Position numbers and translations under genes: made by a program
DNA from: Hymenobacter sp. BT559
GTDB lineage: Bacteria; Bacteroidota; Bacteroidia; Cytophagales; Hymenobacteraceae
Assembly (NCBI RefSeq): GCF_016427535.1
Contig: NZ_JAELXV010000001.1
Coordinates: 62,001-126,000, forward strand
Reading direction: 5' to 3'
Length of the DNA: 64,000 nt
Notes under the pieces: generated by a model
What the model was told of the DNA's origin: nothing
Seen by the model: the letters and a program-made list of their open reading frames with translations, nothing else
Database searches by the model: none
In this document: in pieces, positions 42,529 through 52,731 of the stretch
Numbering within the stretch: the first letter of the stretch is position 1
Layout: the number at the start of each line of letters is the position of its first letter

Positions 42529-43407
42529 ATGCATCAGCAAGAAGCTCAAAATCAGCTCCCATCAACTGGTGAGCGCATGGTTTCTCAACTTATTAACCAT
42601 TCGCAAGCCTCTGAAGATGTATATGACCATCTTCATAGGTATGCTAAAGCGTTAGGCTTTGTTAAAGGAAAGGATGTACTTGACATCGCTTCTGGTGAAG
42701 GGTATGGTTCTAATCTTCTCTCAAAAGAAGCCAATAGCGTGGTAGGTGTAGATATTTCCAAAGAAGCAATTGATTTCGCTGAAAATAAGTATAAAAGGCC
42801 GAATCTAAGTTTCTTAGTTGGGTCGGCTGATAATATTCCTTTACCGCCAGCTTCGGTTGACGTAGTTGTGAGTTTCGAAACATTAGAGCATCATGATAAA
42901 CATGATGAAATGCTTGCGGAAATAAAACGGATTCTACGACCTGGTGGAGTAATGATTATGTCTACTCCGGATATTGATGTTTACAAAAGCAAAGGCGAAA
43001 CAAATCATTTCCATGTAAAAGAGTTAAATCTTATTGAGTTTAAGCAATTGGTAGATAGATATTTTATTCATAAAAAGTTATTTTTTCAGAGATATATTCA
43101 GGGTTCTCTTATCATATCGGAAGATAATGTTAATACCTTCAAAGAATTTCAGGGGGATTTTAACGATATTAAATCTGGAATAGGTATTGAGTTGCCTTAT
43201 TATAACCTATGTGTTGCTTCAGATTCTCCTGTTGATGCCGATTATAATTCTATTTTCCATAATTATAAATCGAGTTCTTCTTTTGATGCAGGTTATATCG
43301 AATATATTTTGAGATTAGAAAGGGAAGATATGATGAAGTCGAAAACGTATAAATTAGGGAATGCTATTGCATCACCTTTTAGAGTTCTAAGAAAATTATT
43401 TAAGTAA
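42529..43407 (+). CDS. Class I SAM-dependent methyltransferase
   Basis: A 292-residue methyltransferase: motif I VLDIASGEGYGSNLLS (about 50-65), VVGVDISKEAIDFA, and the post-II region VDVVVSFETLEHHDKHDEML, then LRPGGVMIMSTPD. The gene is AT-rich (poly-A and AT runs, few CG-ending codons) unlike the core of the window. Its position right after Wzt suggests methylation of the glycan, possibly the non-reducing end. No kinase domain is fused, unlike WbdD. Confidence 0.88.
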   Translation: MHQQEAQNQLPSTGERMVSQLINHSQASEDVYDHLHRYAKALGFVKGKDVLDIASGEGYGSNLLSKEANSVVGVDISKEAIDFAENKYKRPNLSFLVGSADNIPLPPASVDVVVSFETLEHHDKHDEMLAEIKRILRPGGVMIMSTPDIDVYKSKGETNHFHVKELNLIEFKQLVDRYFIHKKLFFQRYIQGSLIISEDNVNTFKEFQGDFNDIKSGIGIELPYYNLCVASDSPVDADYNSIFHNYKSSSSFDAGYIEYILRLEREDMMKSKTYKLGNAIASPFRVLRKLFK

Positions 43408-43415
43408 TATTAGTT

Positions 43416-44435
43416 GTGGTAACTATAATCATCCCGAATTACAATCACGCTAAGTATTTACCGCAACGTATTGAAAGCGTGTTGCAGCAAACTTATGCTA
43501 ATACGGAAGTAATTATATTGGATGATTGTTCAAGTGATAATAGTCGTGAAATAATAGAGCGTTTTGCTAAAGAAGATAAGCGCATAAAGGTTATATATAA
43601 TGAGCAGAATAGCGGCAGTACTTTCAAGCAATGGAATAAAGGAATTGCGCTTGCTAAGGGAGAGTATATATGGATTGCGGAGAGCGACGATTATTCTGAC
43701 TTGTTTTTTTTGGAGAAACTTGTCTTAAAGCTTGATGCAAATTCGGATATAGGATTAGCTTACTGCGATTCATTATATGTGGATGAGAATGGCAAAGTAA
43801 TAGATAGAAATTACAGCTTGTATTCAGAGCTAGATGTTGAGTTATGGGAAAACGATTTTACGGTTGACGGCTTAGGGTTAGTGAAAAAATTTATGTCATA
43901 TAAAAATATTATTCCTAATGCGAGTGCAGTTGTTTTTCGTCGAAGTATAGCACAGCAGGTCGGGCCTGCAGATGAAAAAATGCGGCTGGTAGGTGATTGG
44001 TTGTACTGGGCTAGTATCTTGGCTGTTTCTCAAGTAGTATTTGTTGCTGAACAATTGAATTATTTTCGGCAGCATATTAATAATGTGCGAAGTCGAACAT
44101 TTATTAATGGAATTTATTTTGTTGAACTAACCTACTTGTTAGGTTTGATTCAAAAATACGGCGAGCCAAATAATTATTTTTTTAATAAAATAGTTGCCGA
44201 TATTTTTAGGATGTGGCTTCAAGAGGATTTGGAAAATCAGAATGTGCCTTATGAAATTTCGGTTAGAAGACATTATAATATTTATAAAAATTTAATAAAC
44301 TTGAATAAGAGCGTGGAGAAACAAGCAAATGATAAAATTAAAAAATTTATGTTAACTAAGAGTTACAATAAGGCAAGAAATGCAATAGGCAACGGAGTCT
44401 TTTATAGATTTTTAAAAGCTTTATTGCTTAAATAA
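43416..44435 (+). CDS. Family 2 glycosyltransferase, AT-rich
   Basis: A 339-residue GT2 enzyme starting at GTG: VTIIIPNYNHAKYLPQRIESVL, ILDDCSSDNSREII, and IWIAESDDYSDLFFL, then GPADEKMRLVGDWLYWASIL. The DNA is AT-rich like the methyltransferase eight bases upstream, and both contain no CCTAGG, so they probably arrived together. An 86-base AT-rich gap follows, after which composition returns to normal. Confidence 0.88.
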   Translation: MVTIIIPNYNHAKYLPQRIESVLQQTYANTEVIILDDCSSDNSREIIERFAKEDKRIKVIYNEQNSGSTFKQWNKGIALAKGEYIWIAESDDYSDLFFLEKLVLKLDANSDIGLAYCDSLYVDENGKVIDRNYSLYSELDVELWENDFTVDGLGLVKKFMSYKNIIPNASAVVFRRSIAQQVGPADEKMRLVGDWLYWASILAVSQVVFVAEQLNYFRQHINNVRSRTFINGIYFVELTYLLGLIQKYGEPNNYFFNKIVADIFRMWLQEDLENQNVPYEISVRRHYNIYKNLINLNKSVEKQANDKIKKFMLTKSYNKARNAIGNGVFYRFLKALLLK

Positions 44436-44521
44436 TAATTGTATTTATAGATTATTTAAAGTGTGCGGTTAAATATTTTATTTAATTAAATTTTATTTCA
44501 ATTTATTTGCTGTAATAGCTA

Positions 44522-45718
44522 ATGAACCATGTTGTTTTTATCAGCCACGATGCGAATCGTACCGGTGCTCCCATTGTGCTACTGCATCTATTGCGGTGGT
44601 TGAAAAAACAACAGGTCTTTACTTTCTCAATAATTCTGCTAAGGGGCGGCGAATTGGAATCTGAGTTTCAGAGCATAGCCCCCACTTACGTTTGGCACTT
44701 ACCCCCAGTAGATGGGGCAGTGTCGCCTAGCATCAGCCGGCGCATCTGGAATCGGGCGCGTCGATTCGTACGACCTAGGGGAACCCGCCAACAGCACGAG
44801 CAGCAAATTATAGAGGCACTGCGGCAATCAAATACGCAGTTGATTTATGCTAATACGGTAGTGTCGGCCGAGCTGGCTGTACAACTGAAAGCATCGCTTG
44901 GCTGCCCGGCGCTATGCCATGTACATGAGCTATCGATGGCCATTGAAGGCTACTTTGGTACAGCCCGCTTTGAGAAAATACTGCCCCAGCTCGACTTGTT
45001 AGTTGCTGCTTCAGAGGCTGTTAAGGAAAACCTGTTGGCTACTTATGCGGTGGCAGCAGATAAGTTGGTGAAAGTTTACGAGTTTATTGCGTCGCCGCCG
45101 CTACAAGCCGATGCTGCCGAGACTAGGGCCGCAGTTCGTGCTTCGCTCGGCATCCCACTTGAGGCGGCAATAATCGTAGCATCCGGAACATTCGAGTGGC
45201 GCAAGGCCCCTGGCCTGTTTATCCAGATAGCAGACTATATGCGGCGCAATATGGAAGTAATGCCTTACTTCTTATGGATTGGCGGTAGCATAAAAACGTT
45301 AGCCTGGCAAGAGCTACAATACGATGTAGAGAAACTGGGCCTGACAGACTATGTAAAGTTTATTGGCCCACGTCCTAACCCGTTAGATTATTTACTGAGT
45401 GCCGAGTTGTTCGTGCTTACGTCGCGAGAAGACCCTTACCCGCTGGTTTGCTTGGAGGCCGCAGCCCTAGGTAAGCCGGTGCTGTGTTTCGAGCAATCGG
45501 GGGGAATGCCTGAATTTGTAGAAACAGACTGTGGCCGCGTGCTTCCTTATCTGCAAATAGATGCAATGGCTCGTGCTATCCAGGACCTACTACTAGACCC
45601 CGCAAAACGCCAGGAACTAGGCAGCCAGGCACAACGCAAAGTGCAAAGCCAGCATAGCGTAGAAGTAGCGGGCCAGCAAGTAGTAGAATTGCTACATAAA
45701 CTTATCGCAGTGCGTTAA
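44522..45718 (+). CDS. Family 4 glycosyltransferase (GT-B)
   Basis: A 398-residue retaining glycosyltransferase. N-terminal VVFISHDANRTGAPIVLLHLLRWL; C-terminal VASGTFEWRKAPGLFIQIAD, VKFIGPRPNPLDYLLSAELFVLTSREDPYPLVCLEAAALGKPVL with the E-x7-E pattern. Likely membrane-associated and acting on a lipid-linked acceptor. Composition is typical of the genome again and it contains CCTAGG sites. Confidence 0.9.
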   Translation: MNHVVFISHDANRTGAPIVLLHLLRWLKKQQVFTFSIILLRGGELESEFQSIAPTYVWHLPPVDGAVSPSISRRIWNRARRFVRPRGTRQQHEQQIIEALRQSNTQLIYANTVVSAELAVQLKASLGCPALCHVHELSMAIEGYFGTARFEKILPQLDLLVAASEAVKENLLATYAVAADKLVKVYEFIASPPLQADAAETRAAVRASLGIPLEAAIIVASGTFEWRKAPGLFIQIADYMRRNMEVMPYFLWIGGSIKTLAWQELQYDVEKLGLTDYVKFIGPRPNPLDYLLSAELFVLTSREDPYPLVCLEAAALGKPVLCFEQSGGMPEFVETDCGRVLPYLQIDAMARAIQDLLLDPAKRQELGSQAQRKVQSQHSVEVAGQQVVELLHKLIAVR

Positions 45719-45773
45719 GCTCAGTCTATTGAACGCCTAACTGCACAACCCACAAATTTCGGAGTTCTTAAGA

Positions 45774-47063
45774 ATGACACATACCAAATGGGATGTCAAG
45801 GATATTGAGTTGACTCGCCTTCAACTTAATCATTTGCAGCAGCGGCAAGAGCAGTATGCGGGGGTTAAAAGACTAGGTATTGCTTTTTATAAGGCTATTG
45901 TAACAGGTATAAAGAATCGCTTGGCTCGCACTCCTAATAAGCCAGTAGGCGCTGCGCAGCCCACAGAAGATTTCTTCGCCAAAAATCCGGATTTTAAGCC
46001 CTACCAAATCAGGCTGAAAACACCGCCCGCTGGCGTGCGAGCGCCCAAAATCTTGCATGTCATTCCTTATTTCGTTACCGGGGGCTCGCAGCAGCTCATT
46101 GTAGATATAATAGAAGGGCTTAGCGACACGTATACGCATGAGGTAGCCTTGATGGCAGTACACGCCCAGCAAGGCTATGTAGGCGTGAAAGTGCATGACT
46201 GCACAGGTATGCTCGAGCCGGCCGCGGTCACGGCCTTGTTGCAGCGCGTTCAGCCCGATATTGTACACGTACATTACTACGGGCAGTGGCCACATTTCTT
46301 CTGGCATTGGTACCACGCCATGTTTCATGGGGCAGCTGCCTACGGCTGCCCCGTTATTGAAAACTGCAACATTCCGTACATGCCTTACTACCACGATGCC
46401 GTTACGCGCTACGTGTATGTGAGCGAGTATGCCCGCGATACTTATGGGGTACGACATTTGCCAAATCAGGTCATTTATCCAGGGTCTAATTTCTCGGTTT
46501 TTCAGCGCGCCGGCACACGTCCTGACCCCGATACTATCGGCATGGTGTATCGCATGGATGGCGATAAAATAAACGAACGTGCTATGGAGCCCTTTATCAA
46601 AGCAGTAAAGAAGCGGCCCCAAACTAAAGTACTTATTGTAGGTGGCGGCGAGCAACTGGGCTTATTTCAACAGCGGGTAGCCGAGGCAGGAGTAGCAGCT
46701 CAGTTCACCTTTACGGGTTATGTTGCCTACGAAAGGCTCGCCGCGCTGTATCAACAGCTGGCTATCTTCGTGGCCCCAGTGTATAGCGAAAGCTTTGGGC
46801 AAGTGACACCTTTTGCCATGAATATGGGCATTCCGGTAGCAGCCTACAATGTGGGTGCCCTAGAAGAGATATTGGCTAACCCAGAAGTGCTGGCACCCGG
46901 CGAGGATGCCGAAGCCTTATCAGAAGTTATTGTCGGTCTGCTTAACAACCCCGAACGCCGCGAGCAAATAGGAGCATTCAACAAAGCTCGAGCGAATGAG
47001 TTGTTTACGGTCGAGACAATGGTAGAAGCATACCGCGAAACGTACCAAGAAGTGCTGCAGTAG
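45774..47063 (+). CDS. Family 4 glycosyltransferase with N-terminal extension
   Basis: A 429-residue GT-B enzyme. About 90 residues of charged, helical sequence precede the first Rossmann fold (ILHVIPYFVTGGSQQLIVDIIEGL); the donor domain shows MVYRMDGDKINERAMEPFIKAVKK, IVGGGEQLG and FVAPVYSESFGQVTPFAMNMGIPVAAYNVGALEEIL. The extension may bind another cluster protein or the membrane. A 459-base gap follows. Confidence 0.88.
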   Translation: MTHTKWDVKDIELTRLQLNHLQQRQEQYAGVKRLGIAFYKAIVTGIKNRLARTPNKPVGAAQPTEDFFAKNPDFKPYQIRLKTPPAGVRAPKILHVIPYFVTGGSQQLIVDIIEGLSDTYTHEVALMAVHAQQGYVGVKVHDCTGMLEPAAVTALLQRVQPDIVHVHYYGQWPHFFWHWYHAMFHGAAAYGCPVIENCNIPYMPYYHDAVTRYVYVSEYARDTYGVRHLPNQVIYPGSNFSVFQRAGTRPDPDTIGMVYRMDGDKINERAMEPFIKAVKKRPQTKVLIVGGGEQLGLFQQRVAEAGVAAQFTFTGYVAYERLAALYQQLAIFVAPVYSESFGQVTPFAMNMGIPVAAYNVGALEEILANPEVLAPGEDAEALSEVIVGLLNNPERREQIGAFNKARANELFTVETMVEAYRETYQEVLQ

Positions 47064-47522
47064 TCCACCGAATCTTCTAGAAGTTATTACCGGCTTGTCA
47101 GGTAATCTACGTAGCCAGAGCACTCGCTGAGGTTGCGCGAACCAGGTGTGTGCAAGTATAGTGATACAATGGCAGGGCTACTTACTGTGCGTAGCTAAGG
47201 CGGAGTCTATTTGCGCGATACCCGCCAGAAAGCCTGTTTTACTCCAATAGGAATCGCTACGTTGATAGGCACAGTGAATTTTAGGCAGTAGTTGGCCAAA
47301 ATAATAGTATTAAATCGAAATAGAATAGGATAAATCCATTGTGTTTGCTAATAAGTACAGATATTTTTGTTGAAGAAACTTTGAAGTAAACTAGCTTTTA
47401 AAAGTGCAAATAAGTAGCTTGGTCGTCTAACTTTGTTAAAAAGTTCAGAGTGTAGCGAAAGTGAAATACTTCTCTAGGTGTTCTGGTAAACAGATAGTTA
47501 TTACTTAAAAATATTTGTATTT
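47064..47522. other. Intergenic region with a -7 box at 47428-47435
   Basis: No gene is supported. TAACTTTG at 47428-47435 matches the -7 consensus and could drive the next glycosyltransferase from 87 bases upstream. The second half is very AT-rich. Confidence 0.5.
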
Positions 47523-48680
47523 ATGAGAGTTGCCTTCATTTCACTGATGAGAGCTTTTCCGTGGGGAGGCAGCGAAGAATTATGGTTTAGGGCAGCTAAG
47601 CTAGCTATGGCTAATGGCCACACCGTCTGTACCCTAACCCAGCGTTGGCAAGAGGTACCCACTAAAATTACGGAGCTTGAGCAGTTAGGAGCAGAGGTTT
47701 ATTTCTATGAGGCAGCTCGCCATAGCCTAGCCGCGAGAGTCGCCGTAAAATTGTCCCTTAAGCCAGATGTAGCGGATATTATTCCTGAAGTTAAGGCCGA
47801 TGTATACGTGCTGTCTAACGGCTCAACCTGGGATTTTATTTATAACCATCCTCTAACCAACCGGCTTATCGGCTGGGATAAGCCCTATGTGCTAATTAGC
47901 CAGCACAACTTTGAGAACGGGCACACCGTGAAAGACACTTGGCGTGCCTATGCACTTAAATTTATTAAAGGAGCCGAAAACGTCTTCTTTGTCTCGGCGC
48001 GCAACTTACAAGTAGCCGAGCGTCAGCTAGGCTATGCTATTGAAAAAGCGCAAGTAATAAGCAACCCGGTTATTATTAAGAGTCGCTCGATTAAGCCATT
48101 TCCTGCATCCCCTAGGTTGTTGATGGCCTGCGTAGCCCGGTTAGACTGTGATTTTAAAGGGCAAGACATTCTACTGCAAGTACTGAGTACGGCACAGTGG
48201 AGAGAAAGAGACTTTTATTTAAAGCTTTATGGTAGTGGTCCTCATCGGGCTCATCTTCAGCAACTGATTACCTTATACAAGCTAGAGGGTAAAGTGAGCT
48301 TAGAAGGCCAAGTGAGCGATATAGACCATATTTGGGAGACGAACCACGTGCTAGTGCTGCCATCCCTAAGTGAGGGAACTCCCCTGGCGCTCATCGAAGC
48401 AATGTTATCGGGTAGAGCAGCGGTAACAACCGATGTAGGAGGTAACAGTGAGTACGTGCGCGATGGTGAGACAGGGTTTCTTGCTGCTACGGCTTCGGTA
48501 AGTTGCCTTACTGCTAGCCTAGAAAGCCTATGGGATAACCGGCATAAGCTGCAGACCATGGGCGAAACAGCCTTTAAACATGCTGCAGCAATCACAGATT
48601 TCTGCCCAGAAAAGACATTATTCAAGTATATCCAACAAGCTGATACTAGCCTGGCGACCACTAAAGCAGTGAAAGAATGA
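47523..48680 (+). CDS. Family 4 glycosyltransferase (GT-B)
   Basis: A 385-residue enzyme: VAFISLMRAFPWGGSEELWFRAAKLAM at the start, MACVARLDCDFKGQDILLQVL, LYGSGPHRAHLQQL, VSLEGQVSDIDHIWETNHVLVLPSLSEGTPLALIEAMLSGRAAVTTDVGGNSEYV with E-x7-E. It probably adds one sugar during assembly. It ends 22 bases before the next GT2 gene (48703). Confidence 0.9.
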   Translation: MRVAFISLMRAFPWGGSEELWFRAAKLAMANGHTVCTLTQRWQEVPTKITELEQLGAEVYFYEAARHSLAARVAVKLSLKPDVADIIPEVKADVYVLSNGSTWDFIYNHPLTNRLIGWDKPYVLISQHNFENGHTVKDTWRAYALKFIKGAENVFFVSARNLQVAERQLGYAIEKAQVISNPVIIKSRSIKPFPASPRLLMACVARLDCDFKGQDILLQVLSTAQWRERDFYLKLYGSGPHRAHLQQLITLYKLEGKVSLEGQVSDIDHIWETNHVLVLPSLSEGTPLALIEAMLSGRAAVTTDVGGNSEYVRDGETGFLAATASVSCLTASLESLWDNRHKLQTMGETAFKHAAAITDFCPEKTLFKYIQQADTSLATTKAVKE

Positions 48681-48702
48681 AACGTATTTGTGGCAAAAGC
48701 GC

Positions 48703-49794
48703 ATGGACGTTTCGGTAAAAGACAAGAAGATGCTCGCTTATCCCATCGGTGTTTCCTGCTTGGTATGCACGTACAATGGCGCTTCACGGCTAGCCGAGAC
48801 CCTAGGCTGTCTTGCGCGCCAAACGGGGCTTGCTACTGCAGCTTGGGAAATCATTCTAGTTGATAATGCAAGTACCGATGGTGCTGCTGAGCAGGCACAG
48901 CGCCAATGGGCATCGCTTGGGGCCCCTGCACCACTATACCTGCTGCGAGAGCCAAAACCTGGCAAGCAACATGCGCTGGAAACGGCAATCGGCCAAGTGC
49001 GTTACCGCTATACTTGTATTGTAGATGATGATAATCGTTTAGCAACTGATTACTTATGCACTGGTCTAAGCCTATTAGAAGCTAACTCGCAGGTAGGCAT
49101 TCTAGGTGGTCCCAATATTGCTACATTTGAAGGGCCAGAACCCGCCTGGTTTGCGTCGTTTCAGCACTGTTATGCCGCTGGCCCACAACTCGACCGAGTG
49201 GGAGGAGGGTTCGTGCCTTTGGCAGATGGTAATATTGGCCGTAATGTGCTGTGGGGAGCTGGCATGTTTGTGCGAACCGCTATCTGGCACAAATTGCGGA
49301 GCATAGGGTTTCAAAGTATGTTCTCGGGCCGGTTAGGAGAAGGTAATCTGACTGCTGGCGAAGATGATGAGCTGTGTTATATAGCGCAGCTGCTCGGTTA
49401 TGAAGTGTGGTACTCGTCGCGGCTGCACCTGCAGCACTACATGACTAGCAACCGCCTTACCGAAGCCTACCGCGACCGGCTGTTCTATGCCTCAACGCGT
49501 TCGGCTACTCGGCTGAATGCCTACCGCAATGCCCTATGGGGAAAGCAGGAGACAACCCTAGGAGTGAATTTAGTCAAAGACATTGGTTACAATGCTCTTG
49601 GCGTAGCAAAAGCAGTATTCTCACGCAACTTTGTTCAAGCAGTATTTTCAAGCAATACCATTGCGCGTATGAATCAGTGGCATAGCTTGCTAGTGTTGAA
49701 GGAAGCAATAGCGCATTTCGGGCAAGTGAAAAACTATTATAAGCAAATTCAACAGCTTAAACGCCAAGTAACTAATAATTCCTCACCTTCATAG
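48703..49794 (+). CDS. Family 2 glycosyltransferase
   Basis: A 363-residue GT2 enzyme: GVSCLVCTYNGASRLAETLGCL, ILVDNASTDGAAEQA, and the acidic CIVDDDNRLATDYL, then GGPNIATFEGPEP and GEDDELCYIAQLLGYEVWYS. The first ATG in the frame (48703) is chosen over a TTG 15 bases earlier; an internal ATG at 48730 is also possible. It lies 10 bases before a GT61 gene. Confidence 0.87.
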   Translation: MDVSVKDKKMLAYPIGVSCLVCTYNGASRLAETLGCLARQTGLATAAWEIILVDNASTDGAAEQAQRQWASLGAPAPLYLLREPKPGKQHALETAIGQVRYRYTCIVDDDNRLATDYLCTGLSLLEANSQVGILGGPNIATFEGPEPAWFASFQHCYAAGPQLDRVGGGFVPLADGNIGRNVLWGAGMFVRTAIWHKLRSIGFQSMFSGRLGEGNLTAGEDDELCYIAQLLGYEVWYSSRLHLQHYMTSNRLTEAYRDRLFYASTRSATRLNAYRNALWGKQETTLGVNLVKDIGYNALGVAKAVFSRNFVQAVFSSNTIARMNQWHSLLVLKEAIAHFGQVKNYYKQIQQLKRQVTNNSSPS

Positions 49795-49804
49795 CTGTTG
49801 TAGA

Positions 49805-50905
49805 GTGTATAAGCTAGTAAAAGGCGTAGCAGATAGTTTCCTAAGGAGGGTGTCACAAGCTTTACCAACCTGGCAGCGCTATACAGTGGAGAAAAGCTTT
49901 CCGGCCCGGGAAGATTACCAGCCGACCCTGCCGGCCAACTTAGCCATGTTTTCGGCGGAAGTGGCCCAGCGCTTTGCGGCACCAATACACTTCCCACCGC
50001 ACCACCTCTACCGGCTACGCAATGTGCATGCTACCTGGGATGGGGCAATATTCCACAATTTGCGGTTGTTTCTGCCGAGTATCGTATATCCCAAATTTGC
50101 GAGCCGCTTTCAAGATACGCTGCTACTACGGCAGTGGGTAGGGACAAAAGTGAAAGTGCCCGTTGCATCATGCGTAGCAATATGCCATGACCAATGGTCA
50201 GTAGAAAACTATTACCATTGGCTGGTCGACACCTTGCCGCGCCTGCTCATATTGCGGCAAAGCCACCCTGCTATGCTGCTGCTGCTGCCTCAGCCGCTGC
50301 CTCCCAAGCAGATGCCCGACTATATTCAGCGTAGCGCAGCAGTATTTGGATTTACGCAGTACTTACCGATTACAATGCGCCAGATACTTCAAGCTGACTG
50401 CGTAGTATTGCCCGCACTGACAGCGCCTTCGCTGAACCAAAATCCGGAACTGGTCCAGCAAGTGCGGGCTGAACTAGTAACTGCTTTAAGTCCCGACCCA
50501 GTGCGGGCCACTCGTAAAGTATACGCCGCACGTGCTGCAAAGGGGGTACGGAGCCTAGTGAATGAGCCAGAGGTAGACGCGTTGCTGCAAGAACTAGGGT
50601 TTGAAAAAGTATATTTTGAACAACTTTCTTTCTTGGAACAAATAAACCTCATGCGCGAAACGACTGTGTTTTTGGGCGTTCATGGGGCCGGCATGACTAA
50701 CATGCTGTTCTTGCAAGATGGGGCCAAGGTGGTGGAGCTACTTAATGAAGGATATGGCGATTTGTGTTATTTTCGACTGGCGTCGTGCTTAGGCCTGCCT
50801 TATTATTTCGTTCCGTGCATAGGAACCAACCAAGAGTTGGCTAATCAGTCGGATATAATGATAGATATTAGCTTATTGCGGCAAATCATAAGTGAGATAA
50901 TCTAA
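49805..50905 (+). CDS. Family 61 glycosyltransferase (DUF563)
   Basis: A 366-residue protein starting at GTG. The GT61/DUF563 signatures are VENYYHWLVDTLPRLLIL (about residues 135-155), KVYAARAAKGVRSLVNE and LGVHGAGMTNMLFLQDGAKVVEL near the C-terminus. GT61 enzymes transfer xylose or GlcNAc in eukaryotes; a xylosyl role here would match the UDP-xylose made by the ugd/UXS pair, but this is inference. A gap of nearly 700 bases follows. Confidence 0.88.
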   Translation: MYKLVKGVADSFLRRVSQALPTWQRYTVEKSFPAREDYQPTLPANLAMFSAEVAQRFAAPIHFPPHHLYRLRNVHATWDGAIFHNLRLFLPSIVYPKFASRFQDTLLLRQWVGTKVKVPVASCVAICHDQWSVENYYHWLVDTLPRLLILRQSHPAMLLLLPQPLPPKQMPDYIQRSAAVFGFTQYLPITMRQILQADCVVLPALTAPSLNQNPELVQQVRAELVTALSPDPVRATRKVYAARAAKGVRSLVNEPEVDALLQELGFEKVYFEQLSFLEQINLMRETTVFLGVHGAGMTNMLFLQDGAKVVELLNEGYGDLCYFRLASCLGLPYYFVPCIGTNQELANQSDIMIDISLLRQIISEII

Positions 50906-51598
50906 GGGTAGCGAATAGAAGCAAGAAGTATAATTCTTCCGTAATAGCAACTGACTCCAGCGGACTATTGCTCGAGGAACGGCCTAAATACAAGGAGGCC
51001 GTTCAAAGCCGAGTCCTTACTGAGAGGCATACGTAGCCAGCCTCGCCGTACGGCTCAGCCTTATGGCGCTAGAAGAAAAGACGTGGCCTGAGAACGCGTA
51101 AAGAGCCTTATATTTGCAGATGACATAACCTTGGTGTAACTACCACCAAGATAGTTTAGTTAAACGCCAACTGCTCATGTTATGTCCCGAGCGAATGTTG
51201 CCAGCCTCTCTATGTGCACACCGATAAAAGCTAAAGCTATCACTTAAAATGCTGCCATGCCTGGCCTGCCTACTGGTAGTGATAGGCGACAAAAGCACGA
51301 TGGGCTTGGCTTATTAAGTATTGGTGCTGATGCGGCTGCATTAGCTTAGGAGCCAACTGATTTGGGGTAGCACCTAGTGAATAATATTCGATACTAGCTA
51401 GCCTATCAGTGTTCCCTGACCATTGGTAGATGCCAATAAATTAGCTACGGATTGGGGTAATGTATATAAAATAAAATAACTGAGGGAATACAGCGTCCGT
51501 ATGCAGGCCTTTTATAATTTGACTAGCCTAGTAGGCTAACAAAGATTCAGAACTATCGCCCTACATTAATCTACATAAACACCTAGAAATCTGCCAAC
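50906..51598. other. Largest gene-free region of the window (693 bases)
   Basis: No ORF with coding character is seen on either strand. GAACGGCC and GGCCGTTC near 50972-51001 form an eight-base stem, possibly ending the GT61 transcript, and a short stem CTTGGTG/CACCAAG lies near 51130-51150. A -7 box TATATTTG at 51109-51116 is too far from gmd to be its obvious promoter. It could hold an unannotated RNA or be the scar of a lost gene. Confidence 0.5.
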
Positions 51599-52711
51599 AT
51601 GAAAAAAGCTTTAGTAACCGGAATCACGGGCCAAGATGGCGCTTATCTGGCTGAACTCTTACTTAGCAAAGGATACGAGGTGCACGGCATCAAGCGGCGC
51701 TCCTCGCTGTTTAACACCGACCGCATCGACCACCTTTACCAAGACCCGCACGAGTCGAATGTGCGCTTTAAGCTGCACTACGGCGACTTGTCAGATTCGA
51801 CCAACCTGATTCGTATTATTCAGGAAGTGCAGCCTGACGAGATTTATAACCTCGGCGCAATGTCGCACGTGAAGGTATCGTTTGACACGCCGGAATACAC
51901 GGCCAACGCCGATGGCATCGGTACGCTCCGCATTCTGGAAGCCGTGCGCTTGCTGGGCCTGACCAAAAAGACCCGTATCTACCAGGCTTCAACCTCGGAA
52001 TTGTATGGCTTGGTGCAGGCCGTGCCGCAGTCGGAAACCACGCCTTTCTATCCGCGCTCGCCCTACGCCGTGGCCAAGCTGTATGGTTACTGGATTACGG
52101 TGAACTACCGTGAGGCATATGGCATGTTTGCTTGCAACGGCATTCTATTCAACCACGAAAGCCCGCTGCGTGGGGAAACCTTCGTGACGCGCAAGATTAC
52201 CCGGGGCACGGCGCGCATCGCCATGGGTCTGCAGCAGAAGATATACCTAGGCAACCTGGACGCCCGCCGCGACTGGGGCCACGCCAAGGACTATGTAGAA
52301 GCCATGTGGCGCATCCTGCAGCAAGACGAGCCGGAAGACTTCGTTATTGCCACTGGCGTAACCACCACTGTGCGCGACTTTGTGAAAATGTCGTTTGCCG
52401 AGGTCGGGATAGAATTGGCTTTTGAAGGTGAAGGTGCGGAAGAAAAGGCTCGTGTAGTGCGTTGCTCGAATCCCGACTTCACTATAGAAGAAGGACAGAT
52501 AGTGGTAGAAGTTGACCCAGCCTATTTCCGTCCTACCGAAGTAGAACTGCTCATCGGCGACCCCACGAAGTCGAAAGAGAAGCTAGGCTGGGAGCCGCAG
52601 TATGACCTGCCCGCGCTGGTAAAAGACATGATGCAAGCTGACGTAGAGCTGTTCCGCCGTGATGCCTACCTGCTGAAAGGTGGCCACAAGGTGTATAACT
52701 ACCATGAGTAG
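51599..52711 (+). CDS. gmd: GDP-mannose 4,6-dehydratase
   Basis: Converts GDP-mannose to GDP-4-keto-6-deoxymannose, the substrate of Fcl. The 370 residues show [29 protein letters not shown] at the start, the catalytic [12 protein letters not shown] (Tyr156, Lys160), [18 protein letters not shown] and [20 protein letters not shown]. Full length. It is 20 bases before a glycosyltransferase gene and far from fcl. Confidence 0.97.
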   Translation: MKKALVTGITGQDGAYLAELLLSKGYEVHGIKRRSSLFNTDRIDHLYQDPHESNVRFKLHYGDLSDSTNLIRIIQEVQPDEIYNLGAMSHVKVSFDTPEYTANADGIGTLRILEAVRLLGLTKKTRIYQASTSELYGLVQAVPQSETTPFYPRSPYAVAKLYGYWITVNYREAYGMFACNGILFNHESPLRGETFVTRKITRGTARIAMGLQQKIYLGNLDARRDWGHAKDYVEAMWRILQQDEPEDFVIATGVTTTVRDFVKMSFAEVGIELAFEGEGAEEKARVVRCSNPDFTIEEGQIVVEVDPAYFRPTEVELLIGDPTKSKEKLGWEPQYDLPALVKDMMQADVELFRRDAYLLKGGHKVYNYHE

Positions 52712-52731
52712 CCGCCCGCGTCATCTCCTGA

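Noticed and set aside
45873..46655. 260-codon minus-strand frame
   Set aside because: It is antisense to a clear family 4 glycosyltransferase with all motifs, so it is a by-product of its codon usage.
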